From positions 151,969,741 to 152,033,740 of the forward strand of contig CM041465.1 of NCBI GenBank assembly GCA_023213395.1: DNA of 64,000 nucleotides. The letters run 5' to 3'. Position numbers and translations under genes: made by a program. Below the pieces are notes generated by a model. That model saw only the letters and a list, made by a program, of their open reading frames with translations. It had not been told where the DNA came from and did not search any database. Below, in pieces: positions 23,016-34,832 of this stretch (position 1 is its first letter; every line of letters begins with the position of its first letter). The stretch comes from Cycas panzhihuaensis. Its lineage: Eukaryota > Cycadophyta.

Positions 23016-23206
23016 TGTAATGAGCCTAATTAGGCATATTTGAATAAAATGCTAATAGTTGCAACCCTTCATTTAATACCAATATAAATACCAATCATAT
23101 TGGAACATTCATCATCAAGATATTCTTTTAATAAATATATATATCTATGGGTATATTTTTATAAAAAGGCCTCTTTGATCTGAGAGTGACTACTTAGGTC
23201 ATTATA
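23016..23206 (+). repeat. Gyp-C 5' LTR (191 bp)
   Basis: It begins TGTAATGAGCC and ends TCATTATA, aligned with CTACTACA at the end of the 3' copy. Two bases later comes TGGCATTAGATCC, a worn initiator-Met primer site. The 3' copy is longer because of CAAT/CTAT repeats. Confidence 0.8.
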
Positions 23207-23208
23207 AG

Positions 23209-23221
23209 TGGCATTAGATCC
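23209..23221 (+). other. Gyp-C primer binding site
   Basis: TGGCATTAGATCC differs by a few bases from the initiator-Met site TGGTATCAGAGCC. It is followed by AAGGTCACAGGTTTGATTC, a stretch often seen after such sites. A better match, TGGTATTAGAG, lies at 23397-23407. Confidence 0.6.
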
Positions 23222-23922
23222 AAGGTCACAGGTTTGATTCTTGGAGGGGATGACCTTAGAGGGGATGACCTCAATAGAATGCTAGCATAGTAGTGTTCGC
23301 TCAGGGCCTGATGAGGTGTGAAATTATTGGGAGTGGGTCATACTTGGGCAGTCTTCACTAATACCTTAAGGTTTTGGTGTAATGGTTCACTACAAGTGGT
23401 ATTAGAGATCAATAGATACTTGTCTGTGTGATTTCTTTATTTTCACCAATATTTTTATGTTAATATAATGACTATTGATTGTTGATTACTGTGTTAAGAT
23501 ACTTGTCTCTCCATTTAACACATTTTTTGTACCTAGTTCCTTATATCATTCCATTCTCTATAGTACGTTCCTTGGTCGTCTGCTTAATCCATACGTCGTC
23601 TTTTATCTTATTCTCATCTGCATCATTTTCCCATTCTATGTCTTGTCCGTATATCATTTTATTTTGTGTCTATGCATCATTCTTATCTCTGCCATACTTC
23701 ATCTTCCATTCTATATCATACGAGCCTTCTGTTCCTATGTCCATTCTTCATTTATTCTATGTTTTGTTATCACATTCTGAACCTCTGTTCATATTCTATG
23801 TCTTGTATTACTCATCTGCCTTGTACATTTCGTTACCTTCATATGCCATTATATTCATTGTATAACATTTAATTATATTCCAATAGTTTTAAAATATAAA
23901 GTTCTTAATATTTGGTGTTCAA

Positions 23923-24054
<132 letters not shown>

Positions 24055-24070
24055 ACAACTAATTATGTAT

Positions 24071-24094
24071 ATAGATAGATAGATAGATAGATAG
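24071..24094 (+). repeat. (ATAG)6 microsatellite
   Basis: Six perfect ATAG units, 19 bases after the AT tract. Confidence 0.97.
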
Positions 24095-24739
24095 TATTAA
24101 GTATATAAAAGCCATCATAAAATTTTAACTTAGCATTAATAATTAGCCAATATCAATCATTAAAATTACAATTATGCATTAAAATATAAGATGCCAACAT
24201 CAGTCACTGCTATATATATACCCAACGATTTGACCTAAAGAAGATATTCAACTGCACAAGTATACTTTAGTTGCTTCCTTAATATATCTACACACTACAA
24301 TATGATCGTCTTGATATTCTTGGTTCATAGTCATCATTGATATGTTAATATCAGTTAGTGTGATATATAACCAACTTTAATAACATATATCATTGTATAT
24401 TACTATACAGTGTGGTCTACATTCACCTATGTTAACTCCTACCACCAACATAAATAAGGAATTTATGATTGTTGATATTATAACTTTGATGGTGATCACA
24501 CGAAATAAAGGCAAATTCATTACCTATACAAACAAGGAAGCCTCAAGGATCATTCCCTCAAGACATCAACATCACAATCATAGCAATAAAGGAATCCACA
24601 TAAAGCTATATAATGATTACAGATGGAAATCACTGGAATCTTATATATATATGATTATCAAGAAGATGGGTGCAGAAAAATTACAAGGGGAGGTATCAAA
24701 ATAAAAAAGAGAATGTCAACAATCGAATCTGGATTATAA

Positions 24740-25705
24740 GAAATGGGAGCAACCTTAAAAGAAGATACAATAAAAAAATAAAAAGAATATAGATAGGAAA
24801 AAGGAAGAAATATATTCTTTTTATTGAATACTGAATCAATAAACACTAACAATGAAGAAGCAATTATTAAATACAATGAGGAGTGGAATCATTTGCATCC
24901 ATTAGTAAAAAAGGATTAGATAAAAGTTGATTATATTATGGCCTATCACCAAAAATATAACAAACTTGTAAAAAGGATGGAAGGTAGAAAAATTGACATA
25001 TCTTAATTTGATGGATTTCAAGATGTTATTCATGAATGGCTACAAAGGCTAGAGATATACTTCCTATTACAAGCTATTAAAGATGATAAGGAGAGGATAT
25101 TATATATTGTCATGCACATGTTAGGTAAATCATATGATTCATGCTTGATGTGGGTGCAAGAATAAGAAGAAAATGGAAATGAAGCATCTTGGAAGAAATT
25201 CTCTACAACAATTTAAGAACACTTTGAGGATACTTAGAACAATGATCACTTTTCTTAATTAAGCAAACTACAACAAAAAAATTCTGTAGATGAATGTTGC
25301 CAGAATCTCACTAGATTAGTTTACAAGGCGATAGATCTACATTTATTTCAAAAAATTAAACTATTTATATTAGGTTTACAAAATAATATTAAAGTAGATG
25401 TTAAAGCACAAAAGCCTCAAGACCTTAGCAAGGCTATTTGATTAGTTAAAGCTTTCAAATCAAAACAAAATTCTTATTATCAACCACTAGTGTTGTAAAA
25501 TAATGGATCCTTCCAAACTAACCTAGAAATGTCAAAAGAAATGATCAATGGAAGTAATTCATATAATAAGAAAGGGAAATAATTACCAATGAAAGTATCA
25601 TGAATTAATAAAAAAAGAAATAGAAGAATACAGATAAAAAAAAACTTGTTGTTGGTGTAATGAAACGAGAGAAAGAGGACATAAATGTCAAGAAAGAAGA
25701 TTATA
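24740..25705 (+). pseudogene. Gyp-C gag with zinc knuckle
   Basis: Capsid-domain traces: FDGFQDVIHEWLQRLEIYF (25005-25070, the pattern of gypsy gag 'f.g....v..Wl.r.e.yF') and LTRLVYKAIDLHLFQKIKLF (25300-25365). A zinc knuckle in another frame, CCWCNETRERGHKC (about 25650-25692), precedes an acidic segment (NEESIEENHDLSYEEDY) that leads into protease. Stops and at least two frameshifts break it. It is the structural gene of the chromovirus. Confidence 0.78.
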
Positions 25706-25829
25706 TTCCTTAGTCATCACTAATGAAGAATCAATAGAAGAAAACCATGACTTATCATATGAGGAAGATTATGCAGATAATGTTCAACAAATTAAAGAAG
25801 AACTATAATGTCATTATCAGCCATGTGAG

Positions 25830-26235
25830 GAATATTGAGGCCGAAAACCCTAAAAATCAAAGGATTTATAAAAAAAGGGGGATTAATTACCTTAATCAAT
25901 TCAAGAAGTACCCATAATTTTATTGATTGCCATGTAGCTCAAAAAGTAGGTCTACAAGTTATAAAGATACCTATATTTCAAGTTCAATCTAGTGGCCATA
26001 AACTATTACGTAGAGAAGGAATCCTAAAAAATCTTAAAATGTCCCTTAGTGAATACACTTTGAAGGCTAATTTTTTCGTTATTAAAATTGGAGGAGTTGA
26101 TGTAGTATTAAGAAGCTAATGGTTGAGAATGCTAGGTACATATGAAACAAATTTACAAGAAATGTTTATGAGGTTTAAGAAAGGTGATAAGATCATCATA
26201 TTGCAAGGAATGTTAACTCCTGAACCTCAATAAGT
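25830..26235 (+). pseudogene. Gyp-C protease
   Basis: A frame of 94 residues (25835-26119) shows the retropepsin pattern LINSRSTHNFIDCHVAQKVG, in which the active DSGS is NSRS, then VIKIGGVDVVLRS, matching the flap/C-terminal 'vd.vLG'. It precedes RT directly, as in plant chromoviruses. The loss of the catalytic Asp makes it inactive. Confidence 0.82.
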
Positions 26236-26339
26236 GACTTCTTATCATATGAATAAATTAATCTGTAAGGGATATCTAGGCTGTGTGGTTCAATTATTTT
26301 CAATTAGTATGGAAACTAATAACCAAGAAGAAAGGGATA

Positions 26340-27037
26340 GTCAAATGTAAAAATTAATCGATAAATACTAGATCATATTTCAAGAACTTTTGGCCACATT
26401 ACCCCCTAATTAGGGTATGGAACATATAATTAAACTAGAAAGAAATGGTAAGACTGCCATAATCAAATTATATAGGTATCCCTATAAGCATAAAAATGAA
26501 ATTGAGCATATAATTCATGAGTTATTAGAATTATGAGTAATTACTCCTAGTAAAAGTCCCTTTACTGCTCTTATAATATTATTAGTAAGAAAAAAATATG
26601 GGTCCTTTCAAATGTGTGTTGATTATCGTGCTCTCAATAAAATTACTATAAAAAATAAATTCCCTATACTAAGAATCGATGAGTTACTTGATGAACTGCA
26701 TGGTGCTCAATGCTTCACAAAACTAGATCTTGAATTTGGTTATTACTAAATTAAGATAAGAGAAGAAGATATACATAAAATAACTTTCTACACATATGAA
26801 GGATATTATGAATTTAAGGTAATGTCATTTAGGTTATGCAATACACTAGCTACCTTCCAAGCAATAATGAATAAGGTATTTTCACTATTCTTAAGAAGAT
26901 TTATATTAGTATTTTTTAATGATATACGTATTTACAGTAAGAATTGAAGAGACCACCTTAAACATGTAGATAAGATTCTCGATATATTGTAAGAATAATA
27001 TTTTTTTGCAAAAAAATCCAGATGTAATTTTGGTAAA
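26340..27037 (+). pseudogene. Gyp-C reverse transcriptase, first part
   Basis: RT motifs in order: PYKHKNEIEHIIHELLEL (26480-26530), ITPSKSPFTALIILLVRKK, MCVDYRALNKITIKNKFPI (26615-26665), FTKLDLEFGYY (motif A), [20 protein letters not shown] (motif B region), and [14 protein letters not shown], where VFFDDI has become FNDI. The sequence stops at SRCNFGK, where Gyp-B is inserted, and resumes at 57619 with the continuing LGHIIS motif. Close spacing and motif order leave no doubt about the family. Confidence 0.88.
27033..27037. other. Gyp-B target duplication, left copy (GTAAA)
   Basis: GTAAA lies directly before the Gyp-B 5' LTR and is repeated at 57619-57623 directly after its 3' LTR, within Gyp-C RT. 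Confidence 0.9.
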
Positions 27038-27525
27038 TGTTTCCTAGCTACTGGGAATGGACTTGAGACATGTCAACTCAGGTAAGCACAGGTATATACT
27101 TCTCACTTTTATCCTTATTTTTGTTTGGTAGAAGTTGTTTAAAGTATCGTTTGATGCATGTTTGCTTGCTATTTGTGTGATCGCATTGCCTTCTCTACTT
27201 GATCACGTTGCTTGTGCTTGTTGCACACTATTTAGCCTATGATGACCCACCATGGGGCACTCCTCGGTGAGTCACATACCCCATATGGTACTCAGTCGCC
27301 CGCAACACCTCCATAACTCCTTAAACATTGTGGTCTCATATCAACACTCCTGTCACCACTTTGAGCCCCCTTCTAAGTGTGATAGGACCTCTCCGAGACT
27401 TGTTTCTCTCTTTTAGCCACTTGTTAGCCACCTGGGCATGAACTCCCAGCCTGCCAGGCCTCTGTACACCCCTCTGTTTGGCTCTAGGCCTTAGTTTTTT
27501 TTTTATTTTGGGTTTTGGTCCTACA

Positions 27526-27592
27526 CCGCTGTAAACTAAACGGTACTGCGAAGTTTACCACGATACAACAAAGTTTGCCATGGTTCGACTGT
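27526..27592 (+). promoter_or_regulatory. GTAAACT/CGGTAC motif cluster in the Gyp-B LTR
   Basis: Alternating short motifs: GTAAACTAAACGGTACTGCG, AAGTTTACCACGATAC, AAGTTTGCCATGG. Related clusters lie in the other LTR (55394-55462), in the Gyp-A and Gyp-I LTRs, and upstream of the antisense gene (53078-53166 and 40651-40760). It sits about 120 bp before the LTR TATA box. A role in transcription is inferred. Confidence 0.55.
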
Positions 27593-27712
27593 TTAAATTT
27601 ATTTTTTTTACCTGCCGTGGAAATTCTCACTCTTTTTGTGGAATTGCCATGTGGCACCTTTGATTACTCACCCCCACCATAACCCTAATTGGTTGTTTAG
27701 GGTTGGGATGAG

Positions 27713-27720
27713 TATAAAAC
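27713..27720 (+). promoter_or_regulatory. TATA box of the Gyp-B 5' LTR
   Basis: TATAAAAC within GGGATGAGTATAAAACCC, preserved at 55583-55590 in the other LTR, preceded by TTAGGGTTGGG and followed by a pyrimidine-rich stretch. It likely drives the genomic RNA. Confidence 0.65.
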
Positions 27721-29752
27721 CCAAAAACGAATTCATTTGTTCCTCTTCTTCACTTATTTTTCCTCTCTACTCCTCCTCTCACTCTGCAAATTCCTCCAGA
27801 TCTGTTCCTTTGCTCTGGCTCCTCTTCCATAGGTGCATCTACTGCATCTCAGGCCCTACTGTAGCGGCTCTAGGTTTCCCTCTTCAGGTCCTCTCCATAG
27901 AAAGAGAATACTTTCAGCATGCTTGCAAGCAAGCTCCATGAATTAAGAGCAACGTCCACATTTTGCCTCTCTTTCAGCCCAGGTCTGAAATGCCCTCTTA
28001 GCATAGGTTTTTCCTCTGGTTTTTGGCAGAAGAAGACTCTTCTCTTCTGCCCTACAGGTACCCTTTCATAGTCCCTCAGGTTTTCCTGTGATTTCTTTCC
28101 TTTATGAGAAGTTCTTTGGTCAATTTTTGCTCCTCTCTTTTCACTCTAGGGGAGCTTGTCTCTTTGCTTTCTATCCTGCACTGTTTCTTCCTCTCTTTTC
28201 CCACAAGCCTACTCTAGATTGGCTATGTAAGAGGGTTGCATAAGGTTAGGTGAAGGGAGAAAGGCAGGATCTGTCCCCTTGTTGGCCTTCTCCCCAAGGG
28301 TTTACCCTTCCCTTCCTTCCTCTTCTGCTCCGTGCCTTCCTGTGGAGTTGGGTTAGGGATAGCGAGAGGCTTATCTTAGTTCTGAAATCAACATTAGAAG
28401 CTCTCACCATGCTAGTTTCAGACCTGCATCTTCAGGTTTTAGGTATCACATAAGCCCCAAAACTCGTCTCGGTTTAGTTTGGATCTTCAGTTTGCCCCAA
28501 CGTGACGATTTGCTGTCCATAACACCTCGTCCCTTAAGTCTACCCGTGCACCATCTCATTGGTTTATTGTCTCTTCTACTTGCTATTTGGAACAACCATC
28601 ACACTCTTGTCTTTTCCCATTGAGGATATGTGGAGGCATTTACAGGTAGGTTGGCCATTCTGAGGCTAACCTTCCTATCTTAGTTATTGCTCGGCACTGC
28701 CTAGATCTAGGATTTGTTTGGTGGTTTTTGGAGTAGAGTGCATTACTTTTCAGCTTGATTTATTAGCTATCTCTTACACTTATATAGATATTAGATGTAC
28801 TTGGCAGCCCCCTTCTCGGGAAGGGAGAAACCTTTTCTTATGATTGACAGGTTTGTGGTGGCAAAAGCATGGAGGAAGTGGACTTCTTTGATAGGTAAGC
28901 CCTTTGCTAGTGGTGCTTTCAGTTTCTTCCTTGTCTCTTTTTTTTTGCTATTTTGCTTTCATATATTGGGGAAGGTAAGGTAGCCCCTCATCCATTCCGA
29001 CAACCATCACCAACTAGCCCCACACCTGTGCGGTAATTTCGATCGGACAAGTGCGGAAGGATTGGAAGGATGCGACATTTCAGCCATGCTTCACTCCCAG
29101 GTACAACCTCCTCCCTTTCTTATCTCTTTTTGTACTTTTGACATTTATTTGCAAACTTTGCATGCTAAGTCACATAAGAAACAAAAAGGGAAACAAACAC
29201 ATCTCTTGCATCCATAAGCTTTTCTTTCTTTTATCATAATCATTTACTTTACATGTAGATAGGACTTAGACGTGTACCGCATACCCTTAAGCCCCATCTC
29301 ATCCATACGTAAGAAGATTTGTCCCTTAGTCTTGCTTTTGATACTTCACGTGCTCTTGCTTGACATACTACATAACAACTTAATCCTAGCCTACACCCTT
29401 CTCCCACTTGAGCTAGGTCATAACATATCACACGCACCTACTTGCATATTGCCTCCTCCCTCATGTGAGAAGACACAACCTTCTAGAGTCCTACCTCCTC
29501 TTCTCGGCCATCCAAGGGGTAGGTGGGCCTCCTCCTTTGGGGTGACCTAAGGCCTCACCTTACGTCCTCTTTTCGAAGATTACCCTAAGGTAATTAGGCA
29601 CCATTCGTGGGTCTCGAATCTGTGCTCTGGTGCACGGACGCCCTGCATGGTGTTCTTTCTTTCCATTAGGATCCCATCCATAACCCGACCACTACCATTG
29701 ACAGTCTATTTCCTTCTAAGTATAGAAGACCACCCCGTAGATGCGATTCAAC

Positions 29753-29770
29753 TAGTGACCATACTGGGGA
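29753..29770 (+). other. Gyp-B primer binding site
   Basis: TAGTGACCATACTGGGGA differs from the Gyp-A and Gyp-I sites by TGG-to-TAG and C-to-T. The changes fit decay after insertion. Confidence 0.8.
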
Positions 29771-29919
29771 CCTGCCAGTAAGGGAGCTAGTCTTGCTTTT
29801 CTTTCTGTTGGTGCTATTACTTTCTGGTAATCTTCCTTATTTTCCCTTTCTGTTGGGCAGCCCCCAACGCATTCTTCATATCCACTTTCCTTTTAATAAC
29901 TTTGGCAAAGGCGTTATAT
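29771..29919 (+). other. Gyp-B leader between PBS and gag
   Basis: A short untranslated leader rich in T. Nothing further recognised. Confidence 0.6.
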
Positions 29920-32100
29920 ATGACATTTCTCACGTCATTTACGTGGTTTGCCCCCACTGTTAGAAGATTTTGGGTATCGTCCTCTTTCATCGTTGGATTC
30001 TGATTTGACCAAAGAAGGATACCCTTCCGATTGGGCCTATCACGCTTTTGCCTCAGGAACTCATAAGTTCCTTGTATCTATTCCGGGATCCACCCAAGAA
30101 GGTGATGATCCTACATACTACCCGGGTGACAAACATCACCCCCTTGACATCCATCCTTCTACCCATGCGGCAGAAGACCCATCTTCTCTTGAGGTTCACC
30201 ATTTGATTGGTGATTCTTATGAGGAGCACCCTGAGGGGTCTATGTTATTCGAGGTCCTATCCACCTCTTATGGTCATGTAGATACCCCTCCCGCTAACAT
30301 GGTTAAAGCTATTAGCGAGTTCTTTCGAGTGGCTCATCTTCAATCATGTCCCAGGTGGTTTGAAGATGTTTTGTGTGGTGGAGCATCCTTTTCATTTGCT
30401 CCTTTACCACCTTCTTCATCCGCACCTGCCCCTCCGACTACCAGTAACCCTTTCATTCCTACGCATTCGTCTCACTCCCTTCCTACACCAACCTTGGGGG
30501 TGAATGTTGCACCTTCCATTCCTCGTCATAGTCCTAGTTCTTTAGGACCTTCTCGTGGTATGTCTCTCTCCCAGCTTGGGGTTAGCATACCTTTCCCTAG
30601 CCAGGCTAATGTGCCATCCCCTGATGTGGCGCATGCGTTCCCTAGTAGGCCTAGAGGTCCTACTAGCTCTTCAACTGCTAGTCATGTGGGACCCACTCCC
30701 ACATATCCCTAAAACCAACCTAGTGGTTCTTCTCTTTACATACCCCTGGGTTACATCTCTTAACCTTAGGGGTAGGGTAAAGGGAACAACATTCCAGCTT
30801 ATGGTGTGGATCTGCTACATCCATATGGGGTTGCACCACCCACAGGTAGACCATATAGGCAAAACCTGGTCCCACACCCCCTTTTCTGCCATCTAGCATA
30901 ACGCCATATGTCGCACCCTTGCAAGGGAACCAATCTCCCTTCCAAGGCACCTATCCTCAAGTCCCTTTTTAACAAAGGGTGCTTCCCTAAGAGGGGATGG
31001 GTTTACCACCCCCATTTGTAACTTGCTTGTTACCATTTACCAATCCTACAGTCCATGCAAGGGCGCACCCCTTATGGACTATAGATCGATGCCATTATTC
31101 GTTGAGACGCTAAGGACCAACTTACTGCCTCATCCTCCTGAAGTTCCTAAATTTGACAGAACTTCCTCGCAAGACCCAGTGGAGCACGTCTATAGTTTTT
31201 CTATGGCATGTATTAATTACTGGGCTTACGGCCATATCTTAATGAAATTGTTTTCTCGATCTTTACAAGGCGATGCCCTGAAATGGTTCTATTACCTTCC
31301 TGCTCATTCTATCTTTTCATTCCAACAATTGGTGGATGAATTCATCAACTATTTTGATGTAGCTCATCCATTTGAAAGTGGAATGAAATACCTTCTATCG
31401 CTCAAACAAGGTCATGATGAGATGAATCGTGACTTTGTGCGACGATTTCATGACCTTCTTCACTCCACTAAGGCCACGTTGCCTGAGCAGTTGAAGAGGG
31501 ACCTTTTCGTTAACGCACTTCATCCCGAAGTACATGTGGAAGTCCTCAAGATGGGGGCGACCACATGTGACTCCGTGATTACAAAGTGCTTAGTGCTCGA
31601 GGCTATTGAGATCCAAGCTAGACTCAAGAAGCCTCTCAAGCCCTCACAGTGACGTGAGGCACCACCTCCAACCAAGGATACTAAACCGCAACAGTCTTCT
31701 AGGTCTTCTTCTCATCCAACTGAGAAGACCTTAGATCCACTCACATTCGCCATATGTTCATTTGAACGTATGATGAAAGAGCTTAAGTTATAAGCCCCTT
31801 CGTCACCAACCTCCAACAAACCCAAGCTCCCCTTCCCAGGAATGGAAATGCCTAGTCCTCTCAAGTGAGGAAGACAGATCCTCTGCTTGAGAAGAAGTGG
31901 TGCTCCATTCATGGGGAGTGCTTTCACAATGACTCACGTTGTAGGGCCCAGCATCCCAAGGATGGCCCTCAATGTGACTCCTCCCCTAAATGGGCCTCGA
32001 GGCCTAATCTAAACCAACCGGTCCATAGGGATCCGTTTCCTAAATATGGGGAACATGATCGCAATACTCAATCCAAAAATAACTAGAACTGAGGAAGATC
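29920..32100 (+). pseudogene. Gyp-B gag, broken
   Basis: The ATG at 29920 corresponds to the gag starts of Gyp-A (6385) and Gyp-I (47333), but two bases are missing just after it, so the long frame now opens downstream (29948-30712). The N-terminal third is Ser/Pro/His-rich. The capsid domain (31023-31652) shows QDPVEHVYSF, GDALKWFYYLP, LVDEFINYF and FVRRFHDLLHSTK. The zinc-knuckle variant CSIHGECFHNDSRC is at 31901-31942. Stops lie between these blocks (for example 30713, 31650, 31794). Product role: particle formation and RNA packaging. Confidence 0.86.
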
Positions 32101-32416
32101 ACCAAACTCCCGTCCTTCCTATGATAAAGGGAAGGGCGCTCAGGATTCGTCCTCTCCCTCGTGTTCTCCTAACCAATGCCCTCCTTCACCTTCGCTATTT
32201 CAGAATAAGGGAAAGAAGGTAATCCAGATGCTTGAGGCTACTCCTCTATACGCACTTACTCGATCTCAAGCTGCCAAAGAAGCCACTAGTGCTTCTTCTT
32301 CCATTCCTTCTAATCCTCTTTTAGAGAACCCTCCTCTGGAAGTGCCTCTTTTCCCCAAGGCCATCCCTGTGCATCCTAGTCGTTATGATTTTTGAAGGGC
32401 GCTTACCCAGCCTACT

Positions 32417-32995
32417 GTGAAGGGTAAGCTCTTCTCCATCGTTGACGAGCTCCATACTGTCGCTGCAGGAATGTCCTCGATGGATGTTCTGAGGAGTTGC
32501 CCCGAGCAACAGGCTCTCCTTTTAGAAGCTTTAGGATCAAATAATGCGCCCATCCACACTTTGAGTGTCACCCAAAGTCGTGAACCTGTTATTTCTTTTG
32601 ATCCTAAGGACCTTCCTCTCGCGTGTGAAAGGGAACCTCAGTGGAACTTCCCATTTACCATTACCATTGATACACCTGACTGTACCATGCGAAGGACTGT
32701 TGTCGACAATGGTTCTTTCGTGAATGTCATACCCTTGTGTGTTATGCAAGAGCTTAGTATTTCCGCCTTGGAACTTGTTCCATCTCAATGCCAAGGCTAC
32801 GATGGTAGCATAAAGACCCCATTGGGATCTGTCGCGATCTCGCTCACTCTCAAGGGTAAGACTGTCCTCACTGACATTATAATCCTTGACGTTGACATCG
32901 ACTACAACCTCCTCTTAGGTCGACCATGGCTTGACCAGATGGAAGCCGTGTGTTCGACCCTCTGGGGGCAACTTAAATTTGTCCATGATGGATGA
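32417..32995 (+). pseudogene. Gyp-B aspartic protease
   Basis: One open frame of 192 residues. The active-site loop VVDNGSFVNVIP begins near residue 95, followed by PLGSVAISLTLKGKT and DVDIDYNLLLGRPW, then LKFVHDG at the end. The frame from IVDELHTVAA to the active site is a Leu-rich linker. DNG in place of DSG/DTG is shared with Gyp-A and Gyp-I. It is the best-preserved block of Gyp-B gag-pol and might still be translatable as a segment, although the upstream and downstream stops prevent a full polyprotein. Confidence 0.86.
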
Positions 32996-34740
32996 ATGAG
33001 GGTTGTTTCCCGTGAACACCCACCTACCAAACAAACTTACCCTGTCAATTGGGCAAGCCAAGGCCCTTCTACTCATGCCTTGGCTTACTCCATTGGTATA
33101 CCCAATCCATCTCATATCGAAGAATATCCTACATCTTCTTCTCATAGTCTCACGTGCTTCGCTCCTATTGGTGTTAGAAGCTATAGGTACCTCACCTCGT
33201 TTAGTGACGATGAGTCTCACGATGAGGATGAGGATTGTCTTCACCCCGTTTCTTTCCTTCGCACTAGTAGGATGCACCTATCTCGTTCTAGATCCCTACC
33301 TAGAACCTCTTTCATTGGTGAGACTAGTCATTCCTCTGTGTCATATGTCATTGCTCATATTGACTCATCTGCCATTGGGTCTTCCTCTTCATCACCCCCC
33401 GTAGGTGGTGGCTTTGAGGAGCTTCCTTTCACTCCTTCCGAGGAGCCCCTTTTGGACTCTCCCTTAGAGTCTGTCAAGGATGTTGGATAACCTAATGACC
33501 ACCATGGTCCCGTTGCTCCTACTTCCTCCAGCACTTCATCTATTCGAAGTAAGGTCATCCATGGGGTGGATTACTTTGAAGACGATGAAGCCTTGCTTGA
33601 GCACTTAGTGGGCTCTGCACCTAACTTTCTTTCTGGTCACCATAGGCTTGGCCACTAGAAGATTCTCATGATTGGGTCCACACTCGTTGACCTAATCCTG
33701 TCCCCTATTCCATCTCTTCCCATTGACCTTGCCCCTCTCCATTTCGAAGAGGGGAATGCCATGTGCATGGGGGCAACCCAGGACATAGTCTTGGCCTCTG
33801 GCAAGATCATTAAGGTTAGGATGGAATGTTCTCCTAATGAGGTAAGGGAGTATTCCTTATTGTTCCAGGAGTTTTGGGATGTCTTTGCATGGGATTATTA
33901 TTACATGAAGGGAATTGACCCCTCCATTGTCACTCATAATCTCACCACCATTCCTGGTGCCCGTCCCATGTGCTAGAAGTAGCATCCTCTTCACCTTAAG
34001 CTCTCGGTCACCATTAAGATGGAGGTCAAGAAGTTGTTGGATGCTAGACTTATTACCTCCATCAATTACCCTAAATGGTTGTCAAACATAGTCCCCATTA
34101 CTAAAAAAGAATGGGACCATCTGGATATGTGTTAATTTTCGTGACATTAATAATGCATGTCCCAAAGATAACTTCCTACTCCCCTTTATTGATCAAATCA
34201 TTGATCAAACTGTCAGATTCGAAGTTATATCCTTGATGGATGGCTTCTCTGGCTATAACCAGATCTAAATATCTCTTGAAGACTGTTACAAGATGGCCTT
34301 CACCACCCCGTGGGGTACCTTTGCCTACAAGGCAATGCCCTTTAGTCTTAAAAATGCAGGCGCTACTTATCAAAGAGTGATGTATTTTATCTTCCATGAC
34401 CTCATCGATAACACATTGGAGGTTTTCATGGATGACATGATGGGTCTCTCACGTGTTAGGGCCCATCATCCCTCTAACTTGTGGGCCATCTTCACGCGAT
34501 ACCGCAAATATCATGTTAGTCTCAACCCGCTTAAATGCATGTTTGTTGTCACTTCTGGCGAACTCCTGGGGTTCCTTATGTCAAAGCAAGGGATCTAAAT
34601 CGATCCAGATAAAGTCAAGGCAATCCTTGATATACCGCCTCCTAGAACGCAATGACAAATCAAGTCGTTTCTAGGTAGGCTTAGTTTCCTTAGGCGTTTT
34701 CTGGCAGACTTCGTCGTAAATGCCAAACCCCTCACAAACC
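32996..34740 (+). pseudogene. Gyp-B protease-RT spacer and reverse transcriptase
   Basis: The spacer (about 33000-33950) is Ser/Asp/Glu-rich with GVRSYRYL, DDESHDEDED and GVDYFEDDEALLEHL, matching Gyp-A. RT begins about 33960. Motifs: FRDINNACPKDNFLLPFIDQ (with a one-base frameshift near 34120), LMDGFSGYNQI (motif A, 34235-34267), FAYKAMPFSLKNAGATYQR (motif B, 34320-34377), VFMDDM (34425-34442), LLGFLMSKQGI, then the connection region to about 34740. The frame is interrupted by stops replacing Gln (MC*K*HPLHL, QI*ISLED). RT is dead, but all palm motifs are recognisable. Confidence 0.88.
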
Positions 34741-34832
34741 TATTAAAAAAGGGAGCCCCCTTTGTTTGGTTCAATAAGACCGAACAAGCCTTTGAAGGAC
34801 TCAAGGAAGCTCTCACTTTTGCTCCTACATTC

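Larger units (their letters stand above)
27038..29750 (+). repeat. Gyp-B 5' LTR (2713 bp)
   Basis: Starts TGTTTCCTAGCTACTGGGAA and ends GATGCGATTCA-type sequence just before the PBS. It aligns along its length with 54895-57618 with scattered, mostly transition differences. It contains a motif cluster (27526-27592), a TATA box (27713) and a worn G-box (CATGTG, 27648). Confidence 0.93.

Noticed and set aside
23161-23245. tRNA-like look around the Gyp-C primer site (GGTTTGATTC resembling a B box)
   Set aside because: No cloverleaf could be formed by eye; the position right after the LTR explains the sequence as primer site plus leader.
23475-23872. Overlapping frames rich in Phe, Leu, Ser and Tyr that look like membrane proteins
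   Set aside because: They lie in a pyrimidine-rich, degenerate repeat part of the Gyp-C leader, several frames are open at once, and no family is recognised.
29249-29437. Minus-strand frames in the Gyp-B LTRs (29249-29437, 57032-57304)
   Set aside because: They occur at the same place in both LTRs, but so does every base; frames shift between copies and no domain is visible.
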